A stretch of 32,170 nt of DNA from Bacillota bacterium (lineage in GTDB: Bacteria; Bacillota; Clostridia; Acetivibrionales; Acetivibrionaceae): positions 1-32,170 of the forward strand of contig JAEZUI010000058.1 of the NCBI GenBank assembly GCA_023421115.1, in the 5' to 3' direction. This document shows positions 1-8,405 of this stretch, one piece after another. Position numbers and translations under genes: made by a program. The notes beneath the pieces were generated by a model, which saw only the letters and a program-made list of their open reading frames with translations, was not told where the DNA came from and ran no database searches. Numbering within the stretch: position 1 is the stretch's first letter; each line of letters starts with the position of its first letter.

Positions 1-254
1 TGTTTTAGTGTCAAATGACGCAATTACTTGACCTGAGCATTAGAAGCTGTTGCCGAAAGCTTGATAATTTGAAGCAAAAATGCCACGGATGGCATTTTTA
101 GCGTCTCGCGACACGATGTCGCATAGACGCGTGCGAAAATTATCAAGCTGAGGTACGATTTTTGCGTAGCAAAATATCGTTCATCTGTCTGCCGAATGGC
201 ATCCTACAGCTTCTATGCGAAGGTCATGTAATGGAGTCGTTTGACACTAAAACA
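1..254. mobile_element. MITE-like palindromic element, copy 1
   Basis: The segment starts with TGTTTTAGTGTCAAATGAC and ends with the near-complement GTCGTTTGACACTAAAACA, giving terminal inverted repeats of about 19 bp. The interior is also largely palindromic: arms 42-50/206-214, an AGCTTGATAATTT-type arm pair, a hairpin on AAAAATGCCA/TGGCATTTTT and a GCGTCT/AGACGC stem enclosing GCGAC/GTCGC. There is no coding capacity. An inverted second copy lies at 479-685. This copy carries an extra 49 nt (154-202) that the other lacks. The left end coincides with the window start, so a target duplication cannot be judged. It is probably a non-autonomous element or a structured repeat; the transposase family is unknown. 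Confidence 0.7.
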
Positions 255-478
255 ATCGGCACCTACCTAATACAGTTAACAAATTCAACGTACTCCTAAT
301 TTGGTATCACACTAAAGGATTTTAAGTCCTGAACTAAGAGGATTTTCTTGAGTTAAAATTATTAATTGATTAATTATTAATTTAGTATAGTATGGCTTTT
401 TGGAACGCTATTTTGGGTGAGGTTATATAATTTAGGTGAGTCCTGATTACAGGAAGCTAGGTTGGAGGTGCTACCTAT
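255..478. other. Non-coding spacer between the two inverted elements
   Basis: This 224-nt segment separates the two palindromic elements. I find no reading frame with a ribosome site, no tRNA and no recognised riboswitch. It holds an AT-rich stretch of repeated TTAATTA units near 360-385 and two similar AGGATTTT blocks (about 317-350). GGCACCT near its left end could pair with AGGTGCT near its right end. Its origin is unclear; it may be ordinary intergenic DNA into which both elements inserted. Confidence 0.4.
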
Positions 479-685
479 TGTTTTAGTGTCAAACGACTAC
501 ATTGCATGACCTTCGCAAAAAATCAGTAGGCCTCGGCCTGATAATTTTTCGCACGCGTCTATGTGACATCCTGTCACGAGACGCTAAAAATGCCATCCGT
601 GGCATTTTTGCTTCAAAATTATCAGGCTTTCGGCCACTGATTTTAATGCTCAGGTCAAGCAATTACGTCATTTGACACTAAAACA
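479..685. mobile_element. MITE-like palindromic element, copy 2 (inverted)
   Basis: This is the reverse complement of copy 1, without its 49-nt insertion. It has the same 19-bp terminal repeats (TGTTTTAGTGTCAAA...TTTGACACTAAAACA), and the internal arms 519-527/636-644 are AAAATCAGT/ACTGATTTT where copy 1 has AGAAGCTGT/ACAGCTTCT, so both arms changed together. The central AAAAATGCCA/TGGCATTTTT hairpin could act as a terminator for the minus-strand anti-sigma gene ending at 781. No target duplication is evident in the flanks. Confidence 0.7.
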
Positions 686-780
686 GGTTATTGGCGTAAT
701 TTGCTTTTTTTTGCCGGTTTAGCGGTATAGCATTTACCGAAAGGATAGAATCAGCTGGAAGATAATGCACTATTATTAAG

Positions 781-3700
781 TTATTTTATTTCAATTGTGT
801 TTATTGCACTAGTATTCATGCTTTCCTTTGAGGATACACTTTGTATTATTGTACTTTCTGCTTTGTAGGTACCGGGGCTTATTACTCTTGCGTAGTAGGT
901 TAGGGTATTTTCTTTGTAGTCTTTATTTACGAAGAAGGTTACCTTTTGTTCATCCGATTCCATATAGTTAAAGTCAGTACTGCGTGGATCTATTCCCATG
1001 CTTGTGGGGTTGTCAATTGGCTTTAAGCCGGAGGGAAGGTAGTCGGTGATTTGGTAGGTTCCGTCTAGTGCCTTTGAAGCTACATTCCAAGTGATTACTA
1101 CTTTTATTAGGTCTGACTGTTTGAAGTTTGTGGTTTCACTTCCTTTTGTGGTGTAGTAGGACTTATTAACAGTAAGGTTTTTGTCTGTTTTTACGGCGGT
1201 TGTAAGGGGTTTTTTAAACATGGATACCATGGATATATCGCCGTTTACATTGGTTATTTTCAGGTTACCTAAGTTTTCCGAAGGCAGTGACAAGCTAAAG
1301 GATTTTCCATTGTCCAGTGACTCGGTATATTCTTTACCATTTAAGGTGTAACTGAAAGATACCGGCCCGTTGTTCGCTTTCTTGATCTCTTCTTCAATAT
1401 ACATAAGTCTTTCGATATATGTGGTTATTTCTTTTGAAGTATAATCGGTGCAGTATTTATAAAGTCCGGACTTATGTGGTTTGTCAAGTTTAGAGGCTAA
1501 TACAGCCGCTAATGCAGTATATTCTAAAATATCATCATTGTCCTTTCCAGCATCAATTTTATAGTATGGTTTAAAGCTCTTAATATGAGGAGCTATTTTT
1601 TCTACAAAGATTCTGTCAGCTTTTGGCAGTTCGCCTAGTTCACAGTAGGCAAGAGCAATATATATAAGGTCTTTAAGCTGGGCATTCTTCACCTCTGAAG
1701 CTTTATCTATATCTAGAAGTATAGGTTCTCTAAGTACAGCCAGACCGTACAGAGCATTTCCCTTAAGCCCTGGTGAATCGTCGTACAGTTTGGTGTAAAA
1801 ATAGTCTTTCAGTCTGAAGGCATTGATTTGGTCTTTTAGCAATGACGACAGCTTCGCACTTATATCAATATCACTGTTGCCATAGGGAAGTATAGCTATG
1901 CCGCCATCTTCTGTCTGATAGCCTGAGGCATTGACCGGCGTGATATTTTCTTCTATATCATTTAGTTCAAAATAATTTTTAATCAATTCAGCAGCTTTTT
2001 GTACTATGAGTTTTTGGTCTATACGGTTTCCGCCCGTATACATAAGGTTGTTTAGTTCATTTAGGTACATGCCTTTGCCTTTATCGGTAAATATGAGCTT
2101 GGTATTGCCTTTAGTCCCTCCTTCGAATTTTATATCGGGCTTGAGATCATAGTATAAAGCCTCTTCAATTTGATGATAGGTTTTTACAACCTCAAAGGAG
2201 TGTTTTAAGGAGTCGTTTAATCCATTTGAGGTGGAGGCTTTTATAATTATATCTTTTTTGCCTTCGGAAAGTTCAGCAAGAGGGAGGTTTACCCTTTCAA
2301 AGGCTTTGCCTTCGGCACTGGCTATTAATTTTTGACTTTGTGCATCATAAACTTCAAATAAAACTTTTTCGTCTTTTTTAAGGTCGTTACCGTATGCTGT
2401 GACACCTAAAACCGGTTTGTCACCTACTAAGTAGGTGGAGTTTAGGGTATAGTTTATGAAGAAAGGCAGGGTAACGTCTAAGTTTACTGTATTGCTTCCG
2501 GCAAGAAGATCGGTTGTAACACCTGAAAGTGTTACTCTCCATGCGGTTATATTATCGGGTATTTTGAAGGTCAGTTCGCCGTATCCTTCATCGTATAGTG
2601 TTGTGGTATTAAAGTATGCTGTATCTCTAAAGTCACTTCTGACTTCAAGTGAGAATGATGCTGGAGCCAATGATTTTCCATTGTATTTGACCTCTCGACC
2701 AATTGATTCGTTCGTCGTAAATTCTACGTAGGTGGATTTTGGCTCTGAAAATTTTACTTTTATCATACCTTTTCCTATTGCGATTCCATCACTATCGGAA
2801 TTTAAGTGGGAAGTATAGCTGAAGTTGATTCCTGAAGGCACTCCCGAGTATAGAGTGTGAAGCGTTTCAATGTACTGGTCATTCAGCTTGAACAGTGCTT
2901 CATCAACAATACTGGTGTTGATAACTGCCTTTGTCGGCTTTCCATCCTTGTCTTTTGCATTGATTTTAACAGTAACTTCATCGCCGGGTTTATATGAAGT
3001 TTTATCGAGTTTGGCATCAATAGTGAGCTTCTTTTCTTCAGGATCGAAAACAGCATTAAACTCCTCGGAATCAACATAGGTCAAGCCGTTAAAGTACACA
3101 CCTTTTACATAAACATTGGGGATATCCTTATCTTCCATTGTGAAGCTGTAGTTGGGATTATTGCGTATTTCAAAACTCCTTATACCGTTCTGTGCCTTAA
3201 TGAAAAGATAATTTCCGTCTGGAAGTATGTCTTTACCCTTTTTGAATGTAAGGTCAACTTTTTCGTTCATCTTATACTTTTCCTTGCCTCCATCCAATAA
3301 ATATCTGCTATTTTCATAATAGTCAAAATAGGAATAATCCCCAAAATAGCAGTTAAACTTCATATTTCGACTGGAATTATCGGTACATTTGATATCAGCA
3401 GTATAGAATTCATCCTTATACTCAGGTGCGTCAAAAGAAGCGGTTGCTTTTCCGCTTGAGTCGGTGGTCATCGTTATTTGGCCGAAAACTTCCTTTTTCT
3501 CTTCGTATCTGTATTTCTTCTCAGTAACTTTATTTATATAGTCATAGTACTCTCCGTCTTCGATTTTCAGCCAGGTATGTTTGTATATTGTTCCTGTAAG
3601 GGTTTTGCCGCTTACGGGCTCACCAAGGTAATCATTAATGTCTTTAGCAGTCCCGTTGTTTATTCTGTCAAGAACGATTTTATTAACATCAGCACTTATA

Positions 3701-6039
3701 ACACCCTTTTGGTTTGTCAATTCCGATTTGAGTTTAACATCAATGTCATTTACAAAAACACGTACTTCGGTATTGCCTGAAATTTCCCCGATTTCAGGTT
3801 TTGTCGCATTGGCATATATACTGACATATTGTTCCCCTTGGACGTTTCCAATTGGGTTTGGAACGTATTTTACAACAGTACTGCCTGAGGAATCGGTGGT
3901 AACAGTTTTCTGAGGATTTTCCGCTCCAATAGCGTAGTCATTAATGTTGTAGTTTATATCTAAATCAGGAACTCCTGTGCCTTCAAAGAAGGAGCCTTTT
4001 ATATTGAAATTTACCTCTTCTCGCGGGAAAAGAGCTTCTTTATCCTTTGAAATATTAAGCTCGTAGGCCGGTTTTGTGTAATTTTGTATTTCGATAAAAG
4101 AGTTTACAACTACTTTATCGCCTTTTTTTACGGTCAGTTGATATCCTCCCGGGTCTAAGTTTGGGAGGTCAAAGCTTCCGCTGAAGATACCGTCATTGGT
4201 TGAAACATTCTGAGAGACAAGGGGAGGCTCACTCATTGGATAGTAACCAATAAAACTTTTTCCTTCGGTCCTATAGTTAATATAGCGTTGGATGTAACCA
4301 TAGCCCTGATCTATTTCAATGACTAAAGAATCTGTTTTTTCATCGGAATATCTGCTTTTAACCATTCCCCAGAAATTAACCTTGTCATTAGGTTTATAAA
4401 GATTTCTGTCAAGCTGTATAAAGTTCCAGTACATATTGGAGCTTTCATTTTCATATACTCTGTAGGCATCTTTGTAACTTGAAAGTACAGCTTGTTTGTT
4501 GTCATCCGTCTCAATTTTATAATAAGTTACGCTGCTTTCATTGTTATTTTGATTTTTGAGCGTATCAAAGTAAGCTATACCTTCTTTATTTGTGGTATGG
4601 GTGCTATTAGAGCCTATAACAGATATTTTTGCGTTGTATAAAGGAGCTTTGCTGCTTAAGTCATGAAGCCATATAATAGTTTTGTCGGCGCTGTTTGTAA
4701 TATACATACCGATGTCTGTAACCTCGATAATGGTTTGAAAATTCAATTCATTCCACTTGCTGTCTACAACATAGTACCCTTGAGGTAAGGTGCCGGGAAG
4801 TTTAATATATTGCTCTCCTTTTTCGCGATTAGGATCCATTTCCTGCTTGAATTCAAAGACTTTTTCAAGTCCGTTCACTGGAATAAGGTTTTTGGCAGAA
4901 TATCTATAAGCCCACGAAAATGCCATCATGGAATTTCTGTTTTCTAATGCTTTAATAAAGTCATCAACGTTTTTATAGGCATAAATAATTGTATCTACCA
5001 CTATAGGGTCATTTGGCGTTGGGTTGCTAACAAAATAATCAATCGGCAGATAGGGATTCTCTTTTGTTGTATATTCGTTTATAGCTCGTCTGTATGAAAA
5101 GAACCCAGGGTCATTTTGGTCTGAAGACGATGTTGTTTCAAACTGAAATTCAAGGTCTTCACCTAAGGTATAATTGGTGCCATTAAGTTTCAACCCCTTT
5201 TTTATTTTAATTGTGTAAATAGTACTTTCTTTTAGATTTTTAGGTACAAATACCACTGCTTTTTTATGCCTTTCAAAACGTCCTTCTGCTTTTGGAGAAA
5301 TCTCAAAATACTTGTCAACATCTTCAAATTCCTCATGGCTGAAATATATTTCTATGCCTGAGTTAGTGGGTACATCGGCTGTTTTGTCGGCAGGGAAGGT
5401 GCCAAGTATTTTAAAAGCTGCGTTTGTCTGGAAAGTCCAGGTTATATCGGCTCTATCGGGGGATTTAATGCGGAAAGTATAAAGTCGGTTTTGCTCAAAC
5501 AGTCTTGAAGGCTTAATTTTAAATGAAGTTGAGCCATTTTCGGATATAATTGGTGCGGGTTGGTCGTCAATTGATAGATTTGCTTGCAAATCGGAAAGTT
5601 TTATGCTGTTTTTGGATTCAAGCATAAATTCACTGTCAGGCTTGACACCGGTTGAATCGTAACTTGAGGGTGTAAGAGAAAAGCCTCCTCTGTAATCTCC
5701 GGCACTGACTTTTTCGGTAAAAAGGGAATTTGGTATTATGAATATTCCCAGTAGCAGAGCAAATGCACAGGCTATTGCAAGGGCAGCTTTTTTAATTCGG
5801 GAAAAATGCTTTTTGCCCTTAGTACTTTTAGCAAATACTGAAATATTGTTCAGCTTTTCAGGAATTTCAATATTTTCATATGCTTTTTTGATATTATCTA
5901 TGGAAGTCTTAATTTGTACATACTCAGTTAAACAGTCAGAACACTCGGTAAGGTGTTTTTCCATCTCTGAATTTTCCTTTTCTCCAAGCTCATTTTGTAT
6001 GTACGCCTCCAGATTGTCAATAATTTCTTTACAGTTCAT
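781..6039 (-). CDS. Membrane anti-sigma factor with alpha-2-macroglobulin ectodomain
   Basis: The protein has 1752 residues. Residues 1-37 form a zinc-binding anti-sigma (ZAS/zf-HC2) domain with Cys3, His29, Cys33 and Cys36 in the Cx25Hx3Cx2C spacing. A single membrane helix follows at about 84-104. Next come two Ig-like (Big_5 type) domains at about 120-303, then bacterial alpha-2-macroglobulin domains: the MG2-like DRNLYKPNDKVNFWG (544-558), a bait-region domain at about 1008-1050 (SYKPGDEVTV, SIVDEALF), the A2M core at 1134-1170 (SDFRDTAYFN, PDNITAWRVT), a helical thioester-type domain at about 1320-1590 and a C-terminal MG10-like domain. The thioester CxEQ is replaced by RIDQ (1339-1342), so no thioester can form. 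The start is ATG with AAGGAGGT eight bases upstream. It lies directly behind the ECF sigma gene and presumably holds that sigma at the membrane until an extracellular signal arrives. Domain calls are firm; the signal is unknown. Confidence 0.9.
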   Translation of the reverse strand: MNCKEIIDNLEAYIQNELGEKENSEMEKHLTECSDCLTEYVQIKTSIDNIKKAYENIEIPEKLNNISVFAKSTKGKKHFSRIKKAALAIACAFALLLGIFIIPNSLFTEKVSAGDYRGGFSLTPSSYDSTGVKPDSEFMLESKNSIKLSDLQANLSIDDQPAPIISENGSTSFKIKPSRLFEQNRLYTFRIKSPDRADITWTFQTNAAFKILGTFPADKTADVPTNSGIEIYFSHEEFEDVDKYFEISPKAEGRFERHKKAVVFVPKNLKESTIYTIKIKKGLKLNGTNYTLGEDLEFQFETTSSSDQNDPGFFSYRRAINEYTTKENPYLPIDYFVSNPTPNDPIVVDTIIYAYKNVDDFIKALENRNSMMAFSWAYRYSAKNLIPVNGLEKVFEFKQEMDPNREKGEQYIKLPGTLPQGYYVVDSKWNELNFQTIIEVTDIGMYITNSADKTIIWLHDLSSKAPLYNAKISVIGSNSTHTTNKEGIAYFDTLKNQNNNESSVTYYKIETDDNKQAVLSSYKDAYRVYENESSNMYWNFIQLDRNLYKPNDKVNFWGMVKSRYSDEKTDSLVIEIDQGYGYIQRYINYRTEGKSFIGYYPMSEPPLVSQNVSTNDGIFSGSFDLPNLDPGGYQLTVKKGDKVVVNSFIEIQNYTKPAYELNISKDKEALFPREEVNFNIKGSFFEGTGVPDLDINYNINDYAIGAENPQKTVTTDSSGSTVVKYVPNPIGNVQGEQYVSIYANATKPEIGEISGNTEVRVFVNDIDVKLKSELTNQKGVISADVNKIVLDRINNGTAKDINDYLGEPVSGKTLTGTIYKHTWLKIEDGEYYDYINKVTEKKYRYEEKKEVFGQITMTTDSSGKATASFDAPEYKDEFYTADIKCTDNSSRNMKFNCYFGDYSYFDYYENSRYLLDGGKEKYKMNEKVDLTFKKGKDILPDGNYLFIKAQNGIRSFEIRNNPNYSFTMEDKDIPNVYVKGVYFNGLTYVDSEEFNAVFDPEEKKLTIDAKLDKTSYKPGDEVTVKINAKDKDGKPTKAVINTSIVDEALFKLNDQYIETLHTLYSGVPSGINFSYTSHLNSDSDGIAIGKGMIKVKFSEPKSTYVEFTTNESIGREVKYNGKSLAPASFSLEVRSDFRDTAYFNTTTLYDEGYGELTFKIPDNITAWRVTLSGVTTDLLAGSNTVNLDVTLPFFINYTLNSTYLVGDKPVLGVTAYGNDLKKDEKVLFEVYDAQSQKLIASAEGKAFERVNLPLAELSEGKKDIIIKASTSNGLNDSLKHSFEVVKTYHQIEEALYYDLKPDIKFEGGTKGNTKLIFTDKGKGMYLNELNNLMYTGGNRIDQKLIVQKAAELIKNYFELNDIEENITPVNASGYQTEDGGIAILPYGNSDIDISAKLSSLLKDQINAFRLKDYFYTKLYDDSPGLKGNALYGLAVLREPILLDIDKASEVKNAQLKDLIYIALAYCELGELPKADRIFVEKIAPHIKSFKPYYKIDAGKDNDDILEYTALAAVLASKLDKPHKSGLYKYCTDYTSKEITTYIERLMYIEEEIKKANNGPVSFSYTLNGKEYTESLDNGKSFSLSLPSENLGNLKITNVNGDISMVSMFKKPLTTAVKTDKNLTVNKSYYTTKGSETTNFKQSDLIKVVITWNVASKALDGTYQITDYLPSGLKPIDNPTSMGIDPRSTDFNYMESDEQKVTFFVNKDYKENTLTYYARVISPGTYKAESTIIQSVSSKESMNTSAINTIEIK

Positions 6040-6143
6040 GAGGATACCTCCTTTTTGGAATAAAGTGATTTTCTAAGTTTCAAATGAATTAACTATGTCT
6101 GGCATTAAGTATTGAATACGTATTTAAAAAATGCCTAATTCTT

Positions 6144-6680
6144 TTATGAGTTAATACTACTATGGGTTGACAGTTGTTCCCTAAGTAATTTATGTGCTCT
6201 ATTTAGCCTTGATTTAACCGTACCTACCGGTATATCCAGTACAACTGCAATGTCTTCAACCTTTAGGTCTTGGTTATACCTCAGGTCTATTATATCCTTG
6301 TATATACTATCAAGCTTGTCTGTTAGAATTTGCATATCCATGGATTCTATGGAGTTGTTTTCGTGCTGTCCTTCGGGTTGATATAGGGAATTGTCTAAAG
6401 GAACAACTCTACGTTTATATTGTTGTATGTTATAGCACTCATTCATTAAAATTCTTATTAGCCATGTTTTGAAAAAACGGCTTTCCCGTAAGTTTTTAAT
6501 ACTTGAAAAAGCTTTATAAAGTGCTTCCTGTACAGCATCTAAAGCATCTTGTTCATTTCCTAGCTTAACTAACGCAGTTTTATATAGTTGAAGCTTCATG
6601 GCATCAACAAGATCCATGAAAGCATTTTTATTGCCGGCTTTAGCTTTTTCGACAAGTTCAGTCAAGTTAGTGGTCACCAC
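6144..6680 (-). CDS. ECF-family RNA polymerase sigma factor
   Basis: The protein is 178 residues, the usual ECF length. Region 2 spans about 15-83 (core-binding DALDAVQEALYKAF, -10 recognition KTWLIRILMNECYN) and region 4 spans about 115-170, with a helix-turn-helix at 141-165 (VEDIAVVLDIPVGTVKSRL). It directs core RNA polymerase to a specific set of promoters. The first codon used here is GTG, but AAGGTGG (about 6678-6684) overlaps it and sits at better distance from the TTG of residue 6 (6665), which would give MTELVEKAKAGNK, a typical ECF beginning; the true start may be there. The anti-sigma gene follows after 104 nt, so the pair is probably co-transcribed and autoregulated. The subgroup cannot be named from sequence alone. 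Confidence 0.93.
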   Translation of the reverse strand: MVTTNLTELVEKAKAGNKNAFMDLVDAMKLQLYKTALVKLGNEQDALDAVQEALYKAFSSIKNLRESRFFKTWLIRILMNECYNIQQYKRRVVPLDNSLYQPEGQHENNSIESMDMQILTDKLDSIYKDIIDLRYNQDLKVEDIAVVLDIPVGTVKSRLNRAHKLLREQLSTHSSINS

Positions 6681-6729
6681 CTTAATGATCTCGATATCAA
6701 GAGTAATAATTTTTTGAATTCTATTATTA

Positions 6730-6754
6730 GACTAATAAACTTTAACAAAAGTTC
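6730..6754 (-). promoter_or_regulatory. Possible ECF-type autoregulatory promoter
   Basis: On the minus strand, GAAC (6751-6754) is followed about 18 bases later by GTC (6730-6732), resembling the AAC...CGT pattern of ECF promoters. It lies 50 nt upstream of the sigma gene. The spacing is slightly long and the match is short, so this is only a candidate. Confidence 0.2.
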
Positions 6755-6782
6755 GATATATAAATGAAAATATAAAAAATAT

Positions 6783-6811
6783 TTTAATATTTTGGGAATA
6801 TTTATTATAAT
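6783..6811 (+). promoter_or_regulatory. Candidate glgA promoter
   Basis: TTTAAT (6783-6788) and TATAAT (6806-6811) are separated by 17 bp. A second TATAAT lies at 6819-6824 without a good -35. Either would give a 5' leader of about 45-60 nt before the glgA ATG at 6878, so the longer reading frame from 6830 is unlikely to be the protein start. Confidence 0.35.
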
Positions 6812-6827
6812 GGTATTGTATAATGCA

Positions 6828-6840
6828 ACTTGTTACAAGT
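6828..6840. promoter_or_regulatory. Perfect 13-bp dyad in the glgA leader
   Basis: ACTTGTTACAAGT is a perfect palindrome placed just past the likely transcription start of glgA and 38 bp before its ATG. This position suits a repressor operator, but no regulator is identified. Confidence 0.25.
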
Positions 6841-6877
6841 ACCAGAAGTACACAATTATTTTACACAGGAGGATATT

Positions 6878-8323
6878 ATGAAGAAGACTAAAGTGCTTTT
6901 TGTTTCATCCGAAGTAGATCCCTTTGCAAAATCCGGAGGACTTGCCGATGTAGCGGCTTCACTGCCTAAGGCTCTAAACGATTTAGGACATGATACGAGA
7001 GTTGTTATGCCAAAGTATAAAAGCATTCCTAAAAAATATGTAGATGAAATGGAATATTTGGGCTATGTATATGTTGATATTTCGTGGAGACATCAATTCT
7101 GTGGAATAATGAAATACGAGAGTGAAGGAGTTGTTTATTATTTCCTTGACAATGAATACTATTTCGGAAGAGATGGTTTTTATGGTTATGATGACGAAGC
7201 AGAACGGTTTGCGTTCTTTTCAAAGGCTTTACTGTCAATGCTGCCTGTAATCGATTTCAAACCGGATGTGATTCATTGCAACGATTGGCAGACAGGAACA
7301 GTAAGTATGCTTCTTAAGGCTAATTATATAAGTAATGATTTTTATAAAGATATAAAGACTGTATTTACAATACATAATTTAAAGTATCAGGGGGTTTATC
7401 CGAAGGAAGTATTAGGTGAAGTTTTAGGCCTTGGATGGGAACACTTTACACCTGAAGGTATAGAGTTTTTTGACAATGTTAATTATTTAAAGGCAGGCCT
7501 TGTTTATTCGGACATAATTACTACAGTGAGTAAGACCTATGCAGAAGAGATAAAGACCGATTTTTACGGAGAAAGGCTAAATAATATTTTAAACAGAAGG
7601 TCGGAAGATTTATATGGAATACTTAACGGAATAGATATAGATATTAATAATCCTCAAACAGATGACAGAATTTATGCAAACTTCAGTGCTGAGAACCTTG
7701 AAGGTAAAATGACCAACAAGCAAATGCTTCAAAAAAGCCTTGGATTACAGGAAAGAATCGACATACCGGTTATAGGTATAATATCAAGGTTGGTGGATCA
7801 GAAGGGCTTTGACCTCATTAACTTTGTGATGGAAGATATATTAAAACTAGATATTCAGCTTGTGATTTTAGGAGCAGGGGAATATAGGTATGAACAGATT
7901 TTAAAGCAATATCAGGAAAGATATCAGGGAAAATTATCAGTTAATCTCAAATACGATGCACTCCTTTCCCAAAGAATTTATGCTGGGTCGGATATGTTCC
8001 TTATGCCTTCCCTATTTGAACCCTGTGGTTTAAGTCAAATGTTCAGCTTAAGGTATGGCACAATACCTATTGTAAGAGAAACGGGTGGATTAAAGGATAC
8101 AATAGTGCAGTACGATGACATAACCCATGAAGGTAACGGTTTTACTTTCACAAGGTACAATGCTCATGATATGCTTTACGCTATAAAAGAAGCAGTTCAT
8201 TTCTTTTACCATAGATCTACATGGAATTATCTTATGAAAAAAGGAATGAAAGTAGACTTTAGTTGGGAAAAGTCGGCGAAGGAGTACCTCGAAGTATATA
8301 AAAAAGCTATTTCAAAGAAATAA
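6878..8323 (+). CDS. glgA: Glycogen (starch) synthase, GT5 family
   Basis: The enzyme transfers glucose from ADP-glucose to the non-reducing end of an alpha-1,4-glucan. It has 481 residues, typical for bacterial GlgA. The KxGGL substrate loop is KSGGL at 18-22, next to the start strand KVLFVSSEV. The C-terminal Rossmann domain carries the GT5 signature FEPCGLSQMFSLRYGTIP followed by the ETGGLKDT loop. The start is ATG at 6878, preceded by AGGAGG (6867-6872); the same frame is open from 6830, but those 16 residues lack homology to the family and have no ribosome site. The gene stands alone, divergent from the sigma operon, with no glgC/glgD/glgB in the window. Storage glycogen in spore formers fits this gene. 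Confidence 0.96.
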   Translation: MKKTKVLFVSSEVDPFAKSGGLADVAASLPKALNDLGHDTRVVMPKYKSIPKKYVDEMEYLGYVYVDISWRHQFCGIMKYESEGVVYYFLDNEYYFGRDGFYGYDDEAERFAFFSKALLSMLPVIDFKPDVIHCNDWQTGTVSMLLKANYISNDFYKDIKTVFTIHNLKYQGVYPKEVLGEVLGLGWEHFTPEGIEFFDNVNYLKAGLVYSDIITTVSKTYAEEIKTDFYGERLNNILNRRSEDLYGILNGIDIDINNPQTDDRIYANFSAENLEGKMTNKQMLQKSLGLQERIDIPVIGIISRLVDQKGFDLINFVMEDILKLDIQLVILGAGEYRYEQILKQYQERYQGKLSVNLKYDALLSQRIYAGSDMFLMPSLFEPCGLSQMFSLRYGTIPIVRETGGLKDTIVQYDDITHEGNGFTFTRYNAHDMLYAIKEAVHFFYHRSTWNYLMKKGMKVDFSWEKSAKEYLEVYKKAISKK

Positions 8324-8363
8324 ACAAAAATCTATGGATAAAGCTTCTAATTAGTTGTGAATA

Positions 8364-8372
8364 TGATATAAT
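8364..8372 (+). promoter_or_regulatory. Extended -10 promoter for the coiled-coil gene
   Basis: TGATATAAT is a full extended -10 element (TGn plus TATAAT), 34 bp before the ATG at 8406. No good -35 is seen 17 bp upstream, as is usual when the TG extension is present. The same nine bases occur in front of asnA. Confidence 0.45.
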
Positions 8373-8405
8373 AGAAAAATAGATTTAAAAGGAAGTGTTT
8401 TGACC

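Noticed and set aside
6830..6877. N-terminal extension of glycogen synthase
   Set aside because: No ribosome site before 6830; AGGAGG precedes ATG 6878, which gives the standard family start.
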